A stretch of DNA of 64,000 nucleotides from positions 4,836,001 through 4,900,000 of the forward strand of contig OZ245874.1 of the NCBI GenBank assembly GCA_965229335.1, given 5' to 3'. The DNA comes from JAFKFH01 sp017307375. Its GTDB lineage: Bacteria > Pseudomonadota > Alphaproteobacteria > Ferrovibrionales > Ferrovibrionaceae. This document shows positions 31,946-39,378 of this stretch, one piece after another. Position 1 is the stretch's first letter; the number at the start of each line of letters is the position of its first letter. The notes beneath the pieces were generated by a model. That model had not been told where the DNA came from, did no database searches, and worked only from the letters and a program-made list of their open reading frames with translations. A program made the translations under genes and the position numbers.

Positions 31946-31975
31946 TTAGTACCGCGACATATAGCGTCGCAGCAA
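31946..31975 (-). promoter_or_regulatory. Candidate nrdB promoter
   Basis: On the minus strand TTGCTG (31970-31975) and TACTAA (31946-31951) are separated by 18 bp, an acceptable sigma-70 arrangement ahead of nrdB. The spacer is filled by the second NrdR-like box, which would explain repression. Confidence 0.4.
31952..31967 (-). promoter_or_regulatory. NrdR-like box 2 (proximal)
   Basis: Minus-strand ACGCTATATGTCGCGG matches 11 of 16 positions of the NrdR box consensus (acaCwAtATaTwGtgt), including the core CTATAT. Its centre is exactly 42 bp, four helical turns, from box 1. NrdR is the nucleotide-sensing repressor of ribonucleotide reductase genes. Confidence 0.55.
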
Positions 31976-31993
31976 CCGGACAAGCGGCATTAT

Positions 31994-32009
31994 CCACTAG
32001 ATTTTGTGC
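31994..32009 (-). promoter_or_regulatory. NrdR-like box 1 (distal)
   Basis: Minus-strand GCACAAAATCTAGTGG matches 12 of 16 positions of the NrdR box consensus. With box 2 it forms the tandem, helically phased pair typical of NrdR-controlled reductase promoters. Confidence 0.6.
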
Positions 32010-32065
32010 TTGACGGAGTCACGGGGACGACCTGCCCGCCACCGCCATTCAAGCACACAGAAAGA

Positions 32066-32086
32066 GGGCGGCGCAATGCGCCGCCC
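32066..32086 (-). terminator. Intrinsic terminator after nrdA
   Basis: GGGCGGCGCA and TGCGCCGCCC form a perfect inverted repeat around a single A, giving a strong hairpin (about 8 bp stem with a 5-base loop). On the minus strand it is followed by TCTTTCTG. It lies 29 bp after the nrdA stop and separates nrdA from nrdB. Confidence 0.75.
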
Positions 32087-32114
32087 GAGGCGTGAGCCAA
32101 GTGCCGGAACTGCG

Positions 32115-33992
32115 TTACTGGCAGGCCAGGCACTCTTCGTAATTGGTGTTCGACGGCTCGGGCGTCGAGACCGCCATGGCGGCCAGCGGCCGCTCGTCGA
32201 TATTGATGCGCCCGGCCAGCGGAATGCGGGCGATGTCGGCCGCCTTGGCCGAGGCCTCGGACACCTTCTCGGCCCGCTGGATCGACAGCGAGCGGCAGTA
32301 ATAGAGGCTCTTCACGCCCTTCTTCCAGGCCTGGAAATGCAGCTGGTGCAGGTCGCGCTTGTGGATGTCGGGCTGCAGGAAGATGTTGAGGCTCTGCGCC
32401 TGGCAGATATAGGGCGTGCGGTCGGCGGCGAGGTCGATCAGCCAGCGCTGATCGATCTCGATCGCGGTGCGGAACACCGCCTTCTCGTCGTCGTCGAGAC
32501 AATCGAGATGCTGGACCGAACCGCCGTTGACGGTGATCGACGACCAGGTCGCCTCGTCGTTGCAGCCCTTCTCCTCCAGCAGCCGCTGGAGATACTTGTT
32601 GCGCACCGAGAAGCTGCCCGACAGCGTCTTGTGGTTGTAGGCATTGGCCGCATTGGGCTCGATGCCCGGGCTGGCGCCGCCGCAGATGATCGAGATCGAC
32701 GCGGTCGGCGCGATCGCGATCTTGTTGGAGAAGCGTTCCATGATGCCGTATTCGGCGGCATCGAGGCAGGGCCCGCGCTCCTCCGCCAGGCGGCGCGAAG
32801 CGGCGTCGGCCTGGGTCTTGATATGCTTGAACATCTGCTTGTTCCAGACCTTCGACATCACCGATTCCAGCGGGATGCCGTTGGCCTGAAGGAAGGAATG
32901 GAAACCCATTACGCCGAGGCCGACCGAGCGTTCGCGGGCCGCCGAATAGCGCGCCTTGGCCATCGAATCCGGGGCGTGGTCGATGAAGTCCTGCAGCACG
33001 TTGTCGAGGAAGCGCAGGCAATCCTCGATGAACAGCGGATGGTCCTTCCAGGCGTGATAATATTCGAGGTTGAGCGACGACAGGCAGCAGACGGCCGTCC
33101 GCTGCTGGCCATGCTGGTCGATGCCGGTCGGCAGGGTGATTTCCGAGCACAGGTTCGAGGTCTTGACCCGCAGCCCGGCCAGCTTCTGCTGCTCGGGCAG
33201 CGCGCGGTTGACGTGGTCGATATAGACCACGTAGGGCTCGCCGGTCTCGATGCGGGCGGTCAGGATGCGGATCCACAGCGCGCGGGCCGAGACGGTCTTC
33301 TGCACCGAACCGTCGAGCGGGCTGACCAAGGGCCAGATCTCATCGGCCTCGACGGCGCGCATGAAGGCGTCGGACAGCAGCACGCCGTGATGCAGGTTCA
33401 GGGCCTTGCGGTTGGGATCGCCGCCGGTGGGACGGCGGATCTCGACGAATTCCTCGATCTCGGGATGATCGACCGGCAGGTAGACGGCGGCCGAGCCGCG
33501 GCGCAGCGACCCCTGGCTGATCGCCAGCGTCAGCGAGTCCATCACCCGGATGAAGGGGACGACGCCCGAGGTCTTGCCGTTGGCCCCGACGCGCTCGCCG
33601 ATCGAGCGCAGATTGCCCCAGTAGCTGCCGATGCCGCCGCCCTTGGAGGCGAGCCAGACGTTTTCGTTCCACAAGCCGACAATGCCGTCGAGGCTGTCGG
33701 TCGCCTCGTTCAGGAAGCAGGAGATCGGCAGGCCGCGGCGCGTGCCGCCGTTCGACAGCACCGGGGTCGCCGGCATGAACCACAGCTTGGAGATGTAGCT
33801 GTACAGCCGCTGCGCGTGGGCGGTGTCATCGGCGTAGAACGAGGCAACACGGGCGAAGAGGTCCTGGTAGGACTCGCCTGGCAGCAGGTAGCGGTCGTCC
33901 AGCGTGGCCTTGCCGAAATCGGTGAGCAACCTGTCGCGGCTGCGGTCGACATCGACGCGGATGCCACGTTCGATCTGGACGGTATTGAGCAC
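32115..33992 (-). CDS. nrdA: Class Ia ribonucleoside-diphosphate reductase subunit alpha, without ATP cone
   Basis: Catalytic large subunit, 625 residues. Active-site features: the first redox Cys in LPISCFLNEATDS, the thiyl-radical site in SNLCSEI (N, C and E), the partner Cys in LNIFLQPD-flanking regions and the C-terminal redox pair in EECLACQ. The N-terminus enters directly into the RNR_N domain (LLTDFGKATLDDRYLLPGES), so the roughly 100-residue ATP-cone of E. coli NrdA is absent and overall-activity regulation by ATP/dATP must be lost or located elsewhere. The start is GTG 33992, eight bases after AGAGGGA; no in-frame ATG is available. Its 317-bp upstream region holds a promoter, an operator-like palindrome and a structured leader. 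Confidence 0.95.
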   Translation of the reverse strand: MLNTVQIERGIRVDVDRSRDRLLTDFGKATLDDRYLLPGESYQDLFARVASFYADDTAHAQRLYSYISKLWFMPATPVLSNGGTRRGLPISCFLNEATDSLDGIVGLWNENVWLASKGGGIGSYWGNLRSIGERVGANGKTSGVVPFIRVMDSLTLAISQGSLRRGSAAVYLPVDHPEIEEFVEIRRPTGGDPNRKALNLHHGVLLSDAFMRAVEADEIWPLVSPLDGSVQKTVSARALWIRILTARIETGEPYVVYIDHVNRALPEQQKLAGLRVKTSNLCSEITLPTGIDQHGQQRTAVCCLSSLNLEYYHAWKDHPLFIEDCLRFLDNVLQDFIDHAPDSMAKARYSAARERSVGLGVMGFHSFLQANGIPLESVMSKVWNKQMFKHIKTQADAASRRLAEERGPCLDAAEYGIMERFSNKIAIAPTASISIICGGASPGIEPNAANAYNHKTLSGSFSVRNKYLQRLLEEKGCNDEATWSSITVNGGSVQHLDCLDDDEKAVFRTAIEIDQRWLIDLAADRTPYICQAQSLNIFLQPDIHKRDLHQLHFQAWKKGVKSLYYCRSLSIQRAEKVSEASAKAADIARIPLAGRINIDERPLAAMAVSTPEPSNTNYEECLACQ

Positions 33993-34060
33993 GGATCGCT
34001 TCCCTCTGCCCGGATTTCATTAACTGTAATATAGTCTCCGGAGTCAGAATCACCCACCGT

Positions 34061-34117
34061 CAGAAGCTCCTCCAACGATCGGAATCGTTGATTGAGCGAG
34101 CTTCTGCCCGCTGGCAG
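34061..34117 (-). promoter_or_regulatory. Structured nrdA leader: two mutually exclusive hairpins
   Basis: A long hairpin spans 34061-34106. Its outer stem is a perfect 9 bp (CAGAAGCTC with GAGCTTCTG), its inner stem a perfect 7 bp (CAACGAT with ATCGTTG), and its loop CGGA. A second small hairpin, CTGCC-CGCT-GGCAG at 34104-34117, uses bases of the outer stem, so both cannot form together. The element lies about 70 nt before the GTG in the nrdA 5' untranslated region. It could be an attenuator or regulatory RNA; no T-run follows the long stem. Confidence 0.5.
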
Positions 34118-34142
34118 GTGATGTAGGCCGGAAACACCAAGG

Positions 34143-34170
34143 ATAGTAGCCCATGCCACGAAACCGTCAA
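34143..34170 (-). promoter_or_regulatory. nrdA sigma-70 promoter
   Basis: On the minus strand TTGACG (34165-34170) and TACTAT (34143-34148) are separated by exactly 17 bp. This predicts a start near 34136 and a leader of about 144 nt before the nrdA GTG. Confidence 0.6.
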
Positions 34171-34180
34171 TATGTATTGA
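34167..34180. promoter_or_regulatory. Operator-like palindrome at the nrdA -35 box
   Basis: TCAATATGTATTGA has perfect 6-bp arms around a central TG and overlaps the nrdA -35 element. It does not fit the NrdR box spacing, so another regulator is implied. Confidence 0.45.
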
Positions 34181-34309
34181 TCGCTTGACATCGGGCCGGC
34201 TGATGTGCGGGCACGGCGAATCCCGGCATAGCAACGAAATCTCAAGGGTTTGCCCTGCATTCTTGCGTGCTGAATCGAAGAGTCTGCGGGCCTGGCAGCG
34301 GGGGCGGCG

Positions 34310-37300
34310 ATGTTGGTCAATCATCCAAGATTAGAGAGCGGCGTGACGCCCGAAGGCGGCGAGGCCGCGCCCAAACTGCCGGCCCTGCCCGCCCCGGCGC
34401 CGCAGCGGCGCTGGCTGTTGCTGACCGGATCGGCGCTGAGCCTCGGCTGGCTCGGATTGATGGGCTACTACGTTCAGCAGTCGGTCGGGTTCGCGAATCT
34501 CGCAAACCTGCTGCCCCACGAACTCGGCGGCTTCCTGGCCGGCGTCGCCGCCCCGCCGGCCTTCCTGTGGCTGTTCCTCGGCTATGTGCTGCGCGGCGCG
34601 GAGTCGCGCCGCTACGCCGCGGCGCTGCAGCAGGTCCTGGCCGACGTCCACTACCCGACGCCGGATGCCGAGCGGCGGGTTTCGCAACTGACCGGCTCCT
34701 TGCGCCGCCATGTCCGCGAGGTCGAGGAGGCCGGCGAGACCGCGGTCAGCCGCGTCGCCGCGCTCAACGAGACGCTGCTCGAACGCTCGCAGGCGATGAT
34801 CAATGCCTGCCGCGAGATGACCAAGGAAGTCGACGTCGTCGCCGGCATGTTCAAGGAGAAGTCGGCCGAGGTGTCGCGCATCGCCGCGGCGGTCGCCTTC
34901 CAGAACGAGCGGGTCGAGCAGATCGGCAAGGCCCAGGCCGACGCGCTGCAGGATGCCGCGCGCAGTTCGGCCGCGTCGGCCCAGGAAATTCAGACCTCGC
35001 TCGAACAGAAGCTGCAGGCGCTCGACCGGGCGGTCACCCGGGCCTCGACCCAGGCGGCCGGGATCGCCGACCAGTTCGGCACCGCCGCGCGCGAACTGGT
35101 GGCGGCCGCCGAATCGTCGACCAGCCGCACGCTGACCGCGGGCAGCGAGCTGAAGCAGACCACCCAGGAACTCTCGACCATCGCCGAACGCGCGGTGACC
35201 GAGGCGGAGGCCGCCGGCCAGGTCTTCCGCAAGCGCTCGAACGAGCTGGACGAAGCCGCGCTGTCGGCCGTCGGCCGGCTGCGCGACGCCGGCGAGGCGA
35301 TGCGGGCCGAGTCCCACTCGCTGGACGACAAGTCGGCCGCGGTGGTCGAGCGGCTGCGCGGCGCGGCCGAATCGCTCGGCGAGCGCACCAAGGCGATGGA
35401 GACCGCCGGCGAGACGCTGGGCCTGCGCATCGATGCCCTGTCGGGCCTGGCCGAGCGGGGCCGCGCCAACCTGACCCAGGCCGGCGATGCCGCGCGCGCC
35501 CATGCCGACCAGTTGGCCGGCGCCGCCCACCAGGCCGCCGAGCGCCTGGCCAAGACCGGCGAGGCGATGCGGACCGAGCTTGCCGCGCTGAGCAGCGCCG
35601 CCGATCGCGCGGTCGCCCAGTCCGAGGAGGTCGGCACGGCGTTCAAGGCCCATGCCGTCGGGCTCGACGAGGTGTCGGAGAAGGTGTTGGGCCGCGCCGA
35701 CCTGGTCGGCCAGGTGCTGCAGGGCCGCAGCCGCGAGATCGGCCGCCTGGTCTCGGAAATCACCGTGATGACCGGGGCTATCGGCGACAGCCTGGGCACG
35801 GCGGTATCGACGCTCGACCAGGCCTCGTCGAAGGCCGCCGCCAAGGTCGCCGAGACCGGCGTGGCGCTGCGCCGCGAGGCCGAGGCGCTCGATGCGGCGG
35901 CAACCGGGGCCGCCCAGCGCCTGTCGGAAGCCGGCGACGGCCTGCGCCAGCAGATCGACGACCTCGACGCCGCCACCGGCCGCACCGGCTCGCGCCTGCG
36001 CGGCGCCGGCGAATCGCTCGGCCAGGAGGCGCAGAACATGCGCCAGACGGCGGAGCGGCTGGTCGCCAGCCTGCAGGAAGTCGGCGATGTCGCCCGCCAG
36101 CAGGTACAGCTCGTCGCCGCCAACGGCACGACGGCCACCCGCGACCTGACGACGCTGCTGGAACAGAAGCTGCAGACCCTCGACCAGGCGGTGGCGCGCG
36201 CCACCGTGCTGGCCACCAATGTCGGCGACCAGTTCGGCGCCGCGGCACGCGAACTGGTCGCCGCCGCCGAGCAGAGCGTGCAGCGCACCCACGCCGCGGG
36301 CACCGGCCTGCAGAAACAGACCGAGACCTTCGCCCAGCTGGCCGAACGCGCGGTGCAGCAGTCGGAGATCGCCGGCCAGGCCTTCCGCAAGCGCGGCCAC
36401 GAACTCGACGAGGCGGCGCTGGCCGCCGCCGGGCGGCTGCGCGATGCCGGCGAGGCGATGCGCAGCGAGGCCGCCTCGCTCGACGTGATGGGTGGCCATG
36501 TCTCGCAGCGCCTGGTCGACGCCGCCGAGGATCTGCGCGCCCGGACCGAGAACCTGCGCGACGCTGGCGGCAGCGTCAGCGCCCAGTCGACCCAGCTGGC
36601 CGAACTCGCCAAGGACGCCGAGGCGCGGCTGCGCCATGCCGCCCAGGCGCTGGTGGAGGATTCCGACCATCTCGCCACCGCCGCCGACACGATCGACCGG
36701 CGGCTGTCGACGACCGGCGAGGCGGTGCGGCGCGAACTGCAGGCGATGAACGCATCGGCCGACCGGGCGGTGCTGCAGTCCGAGCAGGTCGGCGCCGCCT
36801 TCCGCACCCATGCCGCGGCGCTGGCCGAGGCGTCGGACAAGGTCGTGGCCAAGTCCGACCGGGTCAACGAAATGCTGAACGGCCGGGCCCGCGAGCTCGG
36901 CCGGCTGGCCTCGGAGATCGTCGTGCTGGCCAACGCGGTCAACGACACGCTGGGAACCGCCGCGACCGCGATCGAGCAGGCTTCGGCGCGCACCGCCACC
37001 CGGGTCGGCGAGACCGGCCTGGCACTGCGCCGCGAGGCCGATGCGCTCGATACCGCCGTCGCCCAGACCGCCCAGCGCCTGGGCGAGGCCACCAATGGCC
37101 TGCGCGGCCAGATCGACGGCCTGGACCAGGCCGCCGGCCGCACCGCCGGGCGGGTCCGCGCCGCCGGCGAAAGCGCCGGCCAGGACGCGCTGGCCCTGCA
37201 GCAGACGTCAGAACGCATCGTCGCCCGGCTGCAGGCGATCGGCGAAGTCTCGCGCCAGCAGCTGCAGGACCTCGCCGCCTCGGCCGAACGGGCGACGCTG

Positions 37301-38650
37301 CAGGCCAAGCAGGCCGGCGAGGCCGCCCGCTCGCAGAGCCAGGACCTGACCGTCGTGACCGAACGGCTGTCGGCCAACATGTACCAGCTGGGCGATCTCG
37401 CCCGGCAGCAGACCGACACGCTCGAGACCATCGGCGGCAAGGCGAAGGCCGAGATCACCAACCTGGCCGAGCTGGTCACCGCGGCGAAGGCCGAGATCGA
37501 CGCGCTGGCCCAGGCCGCCGCCGACCGCACCGGCGCGCTGGACGAGGCGGCGCGGACCGCGCTCGGCCATACCGACACGCTGTCGGCGACGATGGAGGAA
37601 CAGTCGGCGGCGCTGGGCCGGCTTGCGGCCGACCTGGCCCAGCAGGCCGCCTCGATCGGGGAATCGCTGAAGCGTCGCACCGCCGACCTCGCCGCCGCCT
37701 CGGATGCCGCGATCAAGCGGACCGAGGGCATCGCCAGTTCGTTCGACAACACCACCCAGGCGATCGGCCGGGCGTCGGACTATGCGGCGCAGAAGCTGAC
37801 CGAAGCGACGGCCGCCTTCGATTCGCGCGCCCGCGACCTGACGCTTGCCGCCGGCACCGCCCAGGGCGAGATCAACGATGTCGGCGAAAGCCTGCAGCGC
37901 CGCGCCCGCGAGATCGAGCAGGCGGCGCAGGCCGCGGTGCAGCGCACCGAGGAAGTCGGCGAACTGGTCCGCCGCACCTCCGAGGAAGTCGAGAACCGCA
38001 CCGACCGGCTGGCGCAGCGGCTGGGCAGCCTGGGCGAGCGCATGGCCCAGTCCGGCGCGGACTTCGCCGGGGCGGCCGACCGCGCCGCGGCCAAGGCCAA
38101 CGAGGCGAGCGACAGCCTCAACCGCCGCTCGATCGAGCTGCGCGACGCCGCCGAACTGGCCCAGCGCCAGTCGGAAGGCGCCGCCCAGACCTTCCGCATC
38201 CAGGCCGAGACGCTCGCCACCGCCGCGATCAACGCCGGCCAGCAGGCCGAGGAACTGCGCAAGGCGGCGCAGGCCCTGCGCTCGGGCCAGTTCTTCAAGA
38301 CCGCGTCGTTCATCACCGAGAACCTGAACTCGCTGGCCATCGACATCAGTCGTTTGTTGGACCGCACGCTGTCCGACGAGTTGTGGAAGCGCTACTACAA
38401 GGGCGAGCGTGGCCTGTTCACCCGCCGCATCATCGAGCAGCGCGATATCGACGCCATCCGCCAGAAATACCAGGCCGAGGACGAATTCCGCCGCTATGTC
38501 GACCGCTATGTCGGCGACTTCGAGCGGCTGCTGGCCGAGGCCAAGGGCAACGAGCACGAGGAACTGCTCTCCTCGGCCTTCGTCACCGCCGACGTCGGCA
38601 AGGTCTACCTCTTGCTGCGCGAAGCGCTGGGGCGGACGCCGGCGGTCTAA
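34310..38650 (+). CDS. Giant membrane-anchored coiled-coil protein, TipN-like architecture, with internal duplication
   Basis: A 1446-residue protein that I cannot assign to a characterised function. Two membrane helices lie near the N-terminus (about 34-57 and 72-93), followed by more than 1200 residues of Ala-, Glu-, Gln- and Arg-rich heptad sequence, a long cytoplasmic coiled coil. Residues 226-600 and 612-986 are an ungapped tandem duplication with an offset of 386 residues (for example FRKRSNELDEAAL and FRKRGHELDEAAL). The C-terminal 122 residues form a distinct conserved-looking domain (SGQFFKTASFITENLNSLAI, DELWKRYYKGERGLFTRR). Two N-terminal helices plus a very long coiled coil resemble the alphaproteobacterial polarity factor TipN, so a role in cell polarity or organisation is possible. 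It stands alone; its stop overlaps that of the convergent SDR gene. Confidence 0.88.
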   Translation: MLVNHPRLESGVTPEGGEAAPKLPALPAPAPQRRWLLLTGSALSLGWLGLMGYYVQQSVGFANLANLLPHELGGFLAGVAAPPAFLWLFLGYVLRGAESRRYAAALQQVLADVHYPTPDAERRVSQLTGSLRRHVREVEEAGETAVSRVAALNETLLERSQAMINACREMTKEVDVVAGMFKEKSAEVSRIAAAVAFQNERVEQIGKAQADALQDAARSSAASAQEIQTSLEQKLQALDRAVTRASTQAAGIADQFGTAARELVAAAESSTSRTLTAGSELKQTTQELSTIAERAVTEAEAAGQVFRKRSNELDEAALSAVGRLRDAGEAMRAESHSLDDKSAAVVERLRGAAESLGERTKAMETAGETLGLRIDALSGLAERGRANLTQAGDAARAHADQLAGAAHQAAERLAKTGEAMRTELAALSSAADRAVAQSEEVGTAFKAHAVGLDEVSEKVLGRADLVGQVLQGRSREIGRLVSEITVMTGAIGDSLGTAVSTLDQASSKAAAKVAETGVALRREAEALDAAATGAAQRLSEAGDGLRQQIDDLDAATGRTGSRLRGAGESLGQEAQNMRQTAERLVASLQEVGDVARQQVQLVAANGTTATRDLTTLLEQKLQTLDQAVARATVLATNVGDQFGAAARELVAAAEQSVQRTHAAGTGLQKQTETFAQLAERAVQQSEIAGQAFRKRGHELDEAALAAAGRLRDAGEAMRSEAASLDVMGGHVSQRLVDAAEDLRARTENLRDAGGSVSAQSTQLAELAKDAEARLRHAAQALVEDSDHLATAADTIDRRLSTTGEAVRRELQAMNASADRAVLQSEQVGAAFRTHAAALAEASDKVVAKSDRVNEMLNGRARELGRLASEIVVLANAVNDTLGTAATAIEQASARTATRVGETGLALRREADALDTAVAQTAQRLGEATNGLRGQIDGLDQAAGRTAGRVRAAGESAGQDALALQQTSERIVARLQAIGEVSRQQLQDLAASAERATLQAKQAGEAARSQSQDLTVVTERLSANMYQLGDLARQQTDTLETIGGKAKAEITNLAELVTAAKAEIDALAQAAADRTGALDEAARTALGHTDTLSATMEEQSAALGRLAADLAQQAASIGESLKRRTADLAAASDAAIKRTEGIASSFDNTTQAIGRASDYAAQKLTEATAAFDSRARDLTLAAGTAQGEINDVGESLQRRAREIEQAAQAAVQRTEEVGELVRRTSEEVENRTDRLAQRLGSLGERMAQSGADFAGAADRAAAKANEASDSLNRRSIELRDAAELAQRQSEGAAQTFRIQAETLATAAINAGQQAEELRKAAQALRSGQFFKTASFITENLNSLAIDISRLLDRTLSDELWKRYYKGERGLFTRRIIEQRDIDAIRQKYQAEDEFRRYVDRYVGDFERLLAEAKGNEHEELLSSAFVTADVGKVYLLLREALGRTPAV
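34985..36109 (+). repeat. Copy 1 of the 1158-nt tandem duplication in the coiled-coil gene
   Basis: Encodes residues 226-600. It aligns with copy 2 without a gap at an offset of 386 residues, judged from matched landmarks: LEQKL at 231/617, FRKR at 306/692, ETGxALRREA at 515/901 and RQQ at 596/982. Confidence 0.85.
36143..37267 (+). repeat. Copy 2 of the 1158-nt tandem duplication in the coiled-coil gene
   Basis: Encodes residues 612-986. Identity with copy 1 is high in the landmark blocks but diverged elsewhere, so the duplication is old yet has kept its exact length. Confidence 0.85.
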
Positions 38651-39378
38651 CGCGCGGTCATCCCGCCGTCGACCGCGAGCTGCGTGCCGGTGACGAAGCT
38701 CGCCTCGTCGGAGGCGAGGAAGACGATGCCGGCGGCGATCTCCTCGGGCGTGGCCATCCGGCCGACCGGCTGGATGCGTTCGAGATGCCGGCGGAACCGG
38801 TCGGGATCGCCGGCGCGTGCCACCGCCTGGTCGATCATCGCGGTCTGGACATAGGCGGGGTGCACCGAATTGACCCGGATCGGCCAGCCGTTCTGCGCCG
38901 CTTCCAGCGCCAGCGACTTGGTCAACAGGGTGACGCCGCCCTTGGCGGCGCTGTAGGCCGAGGTCTCGGGCTGGCCGACCAGCCCGAGGATCGACGAGAC
39001 ATTGACGATCGCGCCGCCGCCGGGCTGGTCCTTCATCACCCGGAAGGCCGCGCGGCAGCCGAGGAACACGCTGTCGAGATTGACCGCCTGCACCCGCCGC
39101 CATTCGGCCAGCGTCATCTCGGTGACCAGCCGGGAAAAGCCGATGCCGGCATTGTTGACGAGGATGTCGAGCCGGCCATGGGCCGCGAGGATGCCGGCAA
39201 TGCCGGCATCCCACTGCGCCTCGTCGGTCACGTCGAGGACGATGCCGCCGGGCGGCGCGGCCAGGTCGGCGCCGATCGCCACGGCACCCTCGGCCGCCAT
39301 CATCGCGGCGACCGCGGCACCGATGCCGCTGGCCGCCCCGGTGACGAGCGCGACCTTGGCCTGGAGGCGACCGCTCAC
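38647..39378 (-). CDS. SDR-family oxidoreductase
   Basis: NAD(P)-dependent short-chain dehydrogenase of 243 residues, the classical length. The cofactor motif TGAASGIGAAVA is at 14-25, NNAG at about 75, catalytic Ser in VNVSSILG, and YSAAKGG gives Tyr and Lys of the active site. The C-terminus FLASDEASFVTGTQLAVDGG is typical. GTG 39378 overlaps the stop of the CoA-transferase (GTGA), and the stop overlaps the stop of the convergent coiled-coil gene by four bases. It probably acts on an acyl-CoA or alcohol in the same pathway as the CoA-transferase/racemase. Confidence 0.95.
   Translation of the reverse strand: MSGRLQAKVALVTGAASGIGAAVAAMMAAEGAVAIGADLAAPPGGIVLDVTDEAQWDAGIAGILAAHGRLDILVNNAGIGFSRLVTEMTLAEWRRVQAVNLDSVFLGCRAAFRVMKDQPGGGAIVNVSSILGLVGQPETSAYSAAKGGVTLLTKSLALEAAQNGWPIRVNSVHPAYVQTAMIDQAVARAGDPDRFRRHLERIQPVGRMATPEEIAAGIVFLASDEASFVTGTQLAVDGGMTAR

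Larger units (their letters stand above)
33993..34309. other. 317-bp intergenic region between nrdA (-) and the coiled-coil gene (+)
   Basis: This is the only gene-free stretch over 300 bp. Read toward nrdA it holds, in order, the 14-bp palindrome TCAATATGTATTGA overlapping the -35 box, a sigma-70 promoter (34143-34170), and a leader of about 140 nt with two overlapping hairpins. A half NrdR box (ACTATAT, minus strand near 34033) lies close to the start codon. On the plus strand a TTGACA occurs at 34185-34190, but I see no good -10 for the coiled-coil gene. Confidence 0.7.

Noticed and set aside
34020..34045. Full NrdR box at the nrdA promoter
   Set aside because: Only the left half (ACTATAT) matches; the right half disagrees with the consensus and no partner box at a helical spacing is seen.
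33993..34309. Cobalamin riboswitch in the nrdA leader
   Set aside because: No GCCACTG B12 box, and the enzyme is class Ia, not B12-dependent; the hairpins are of a different layout.
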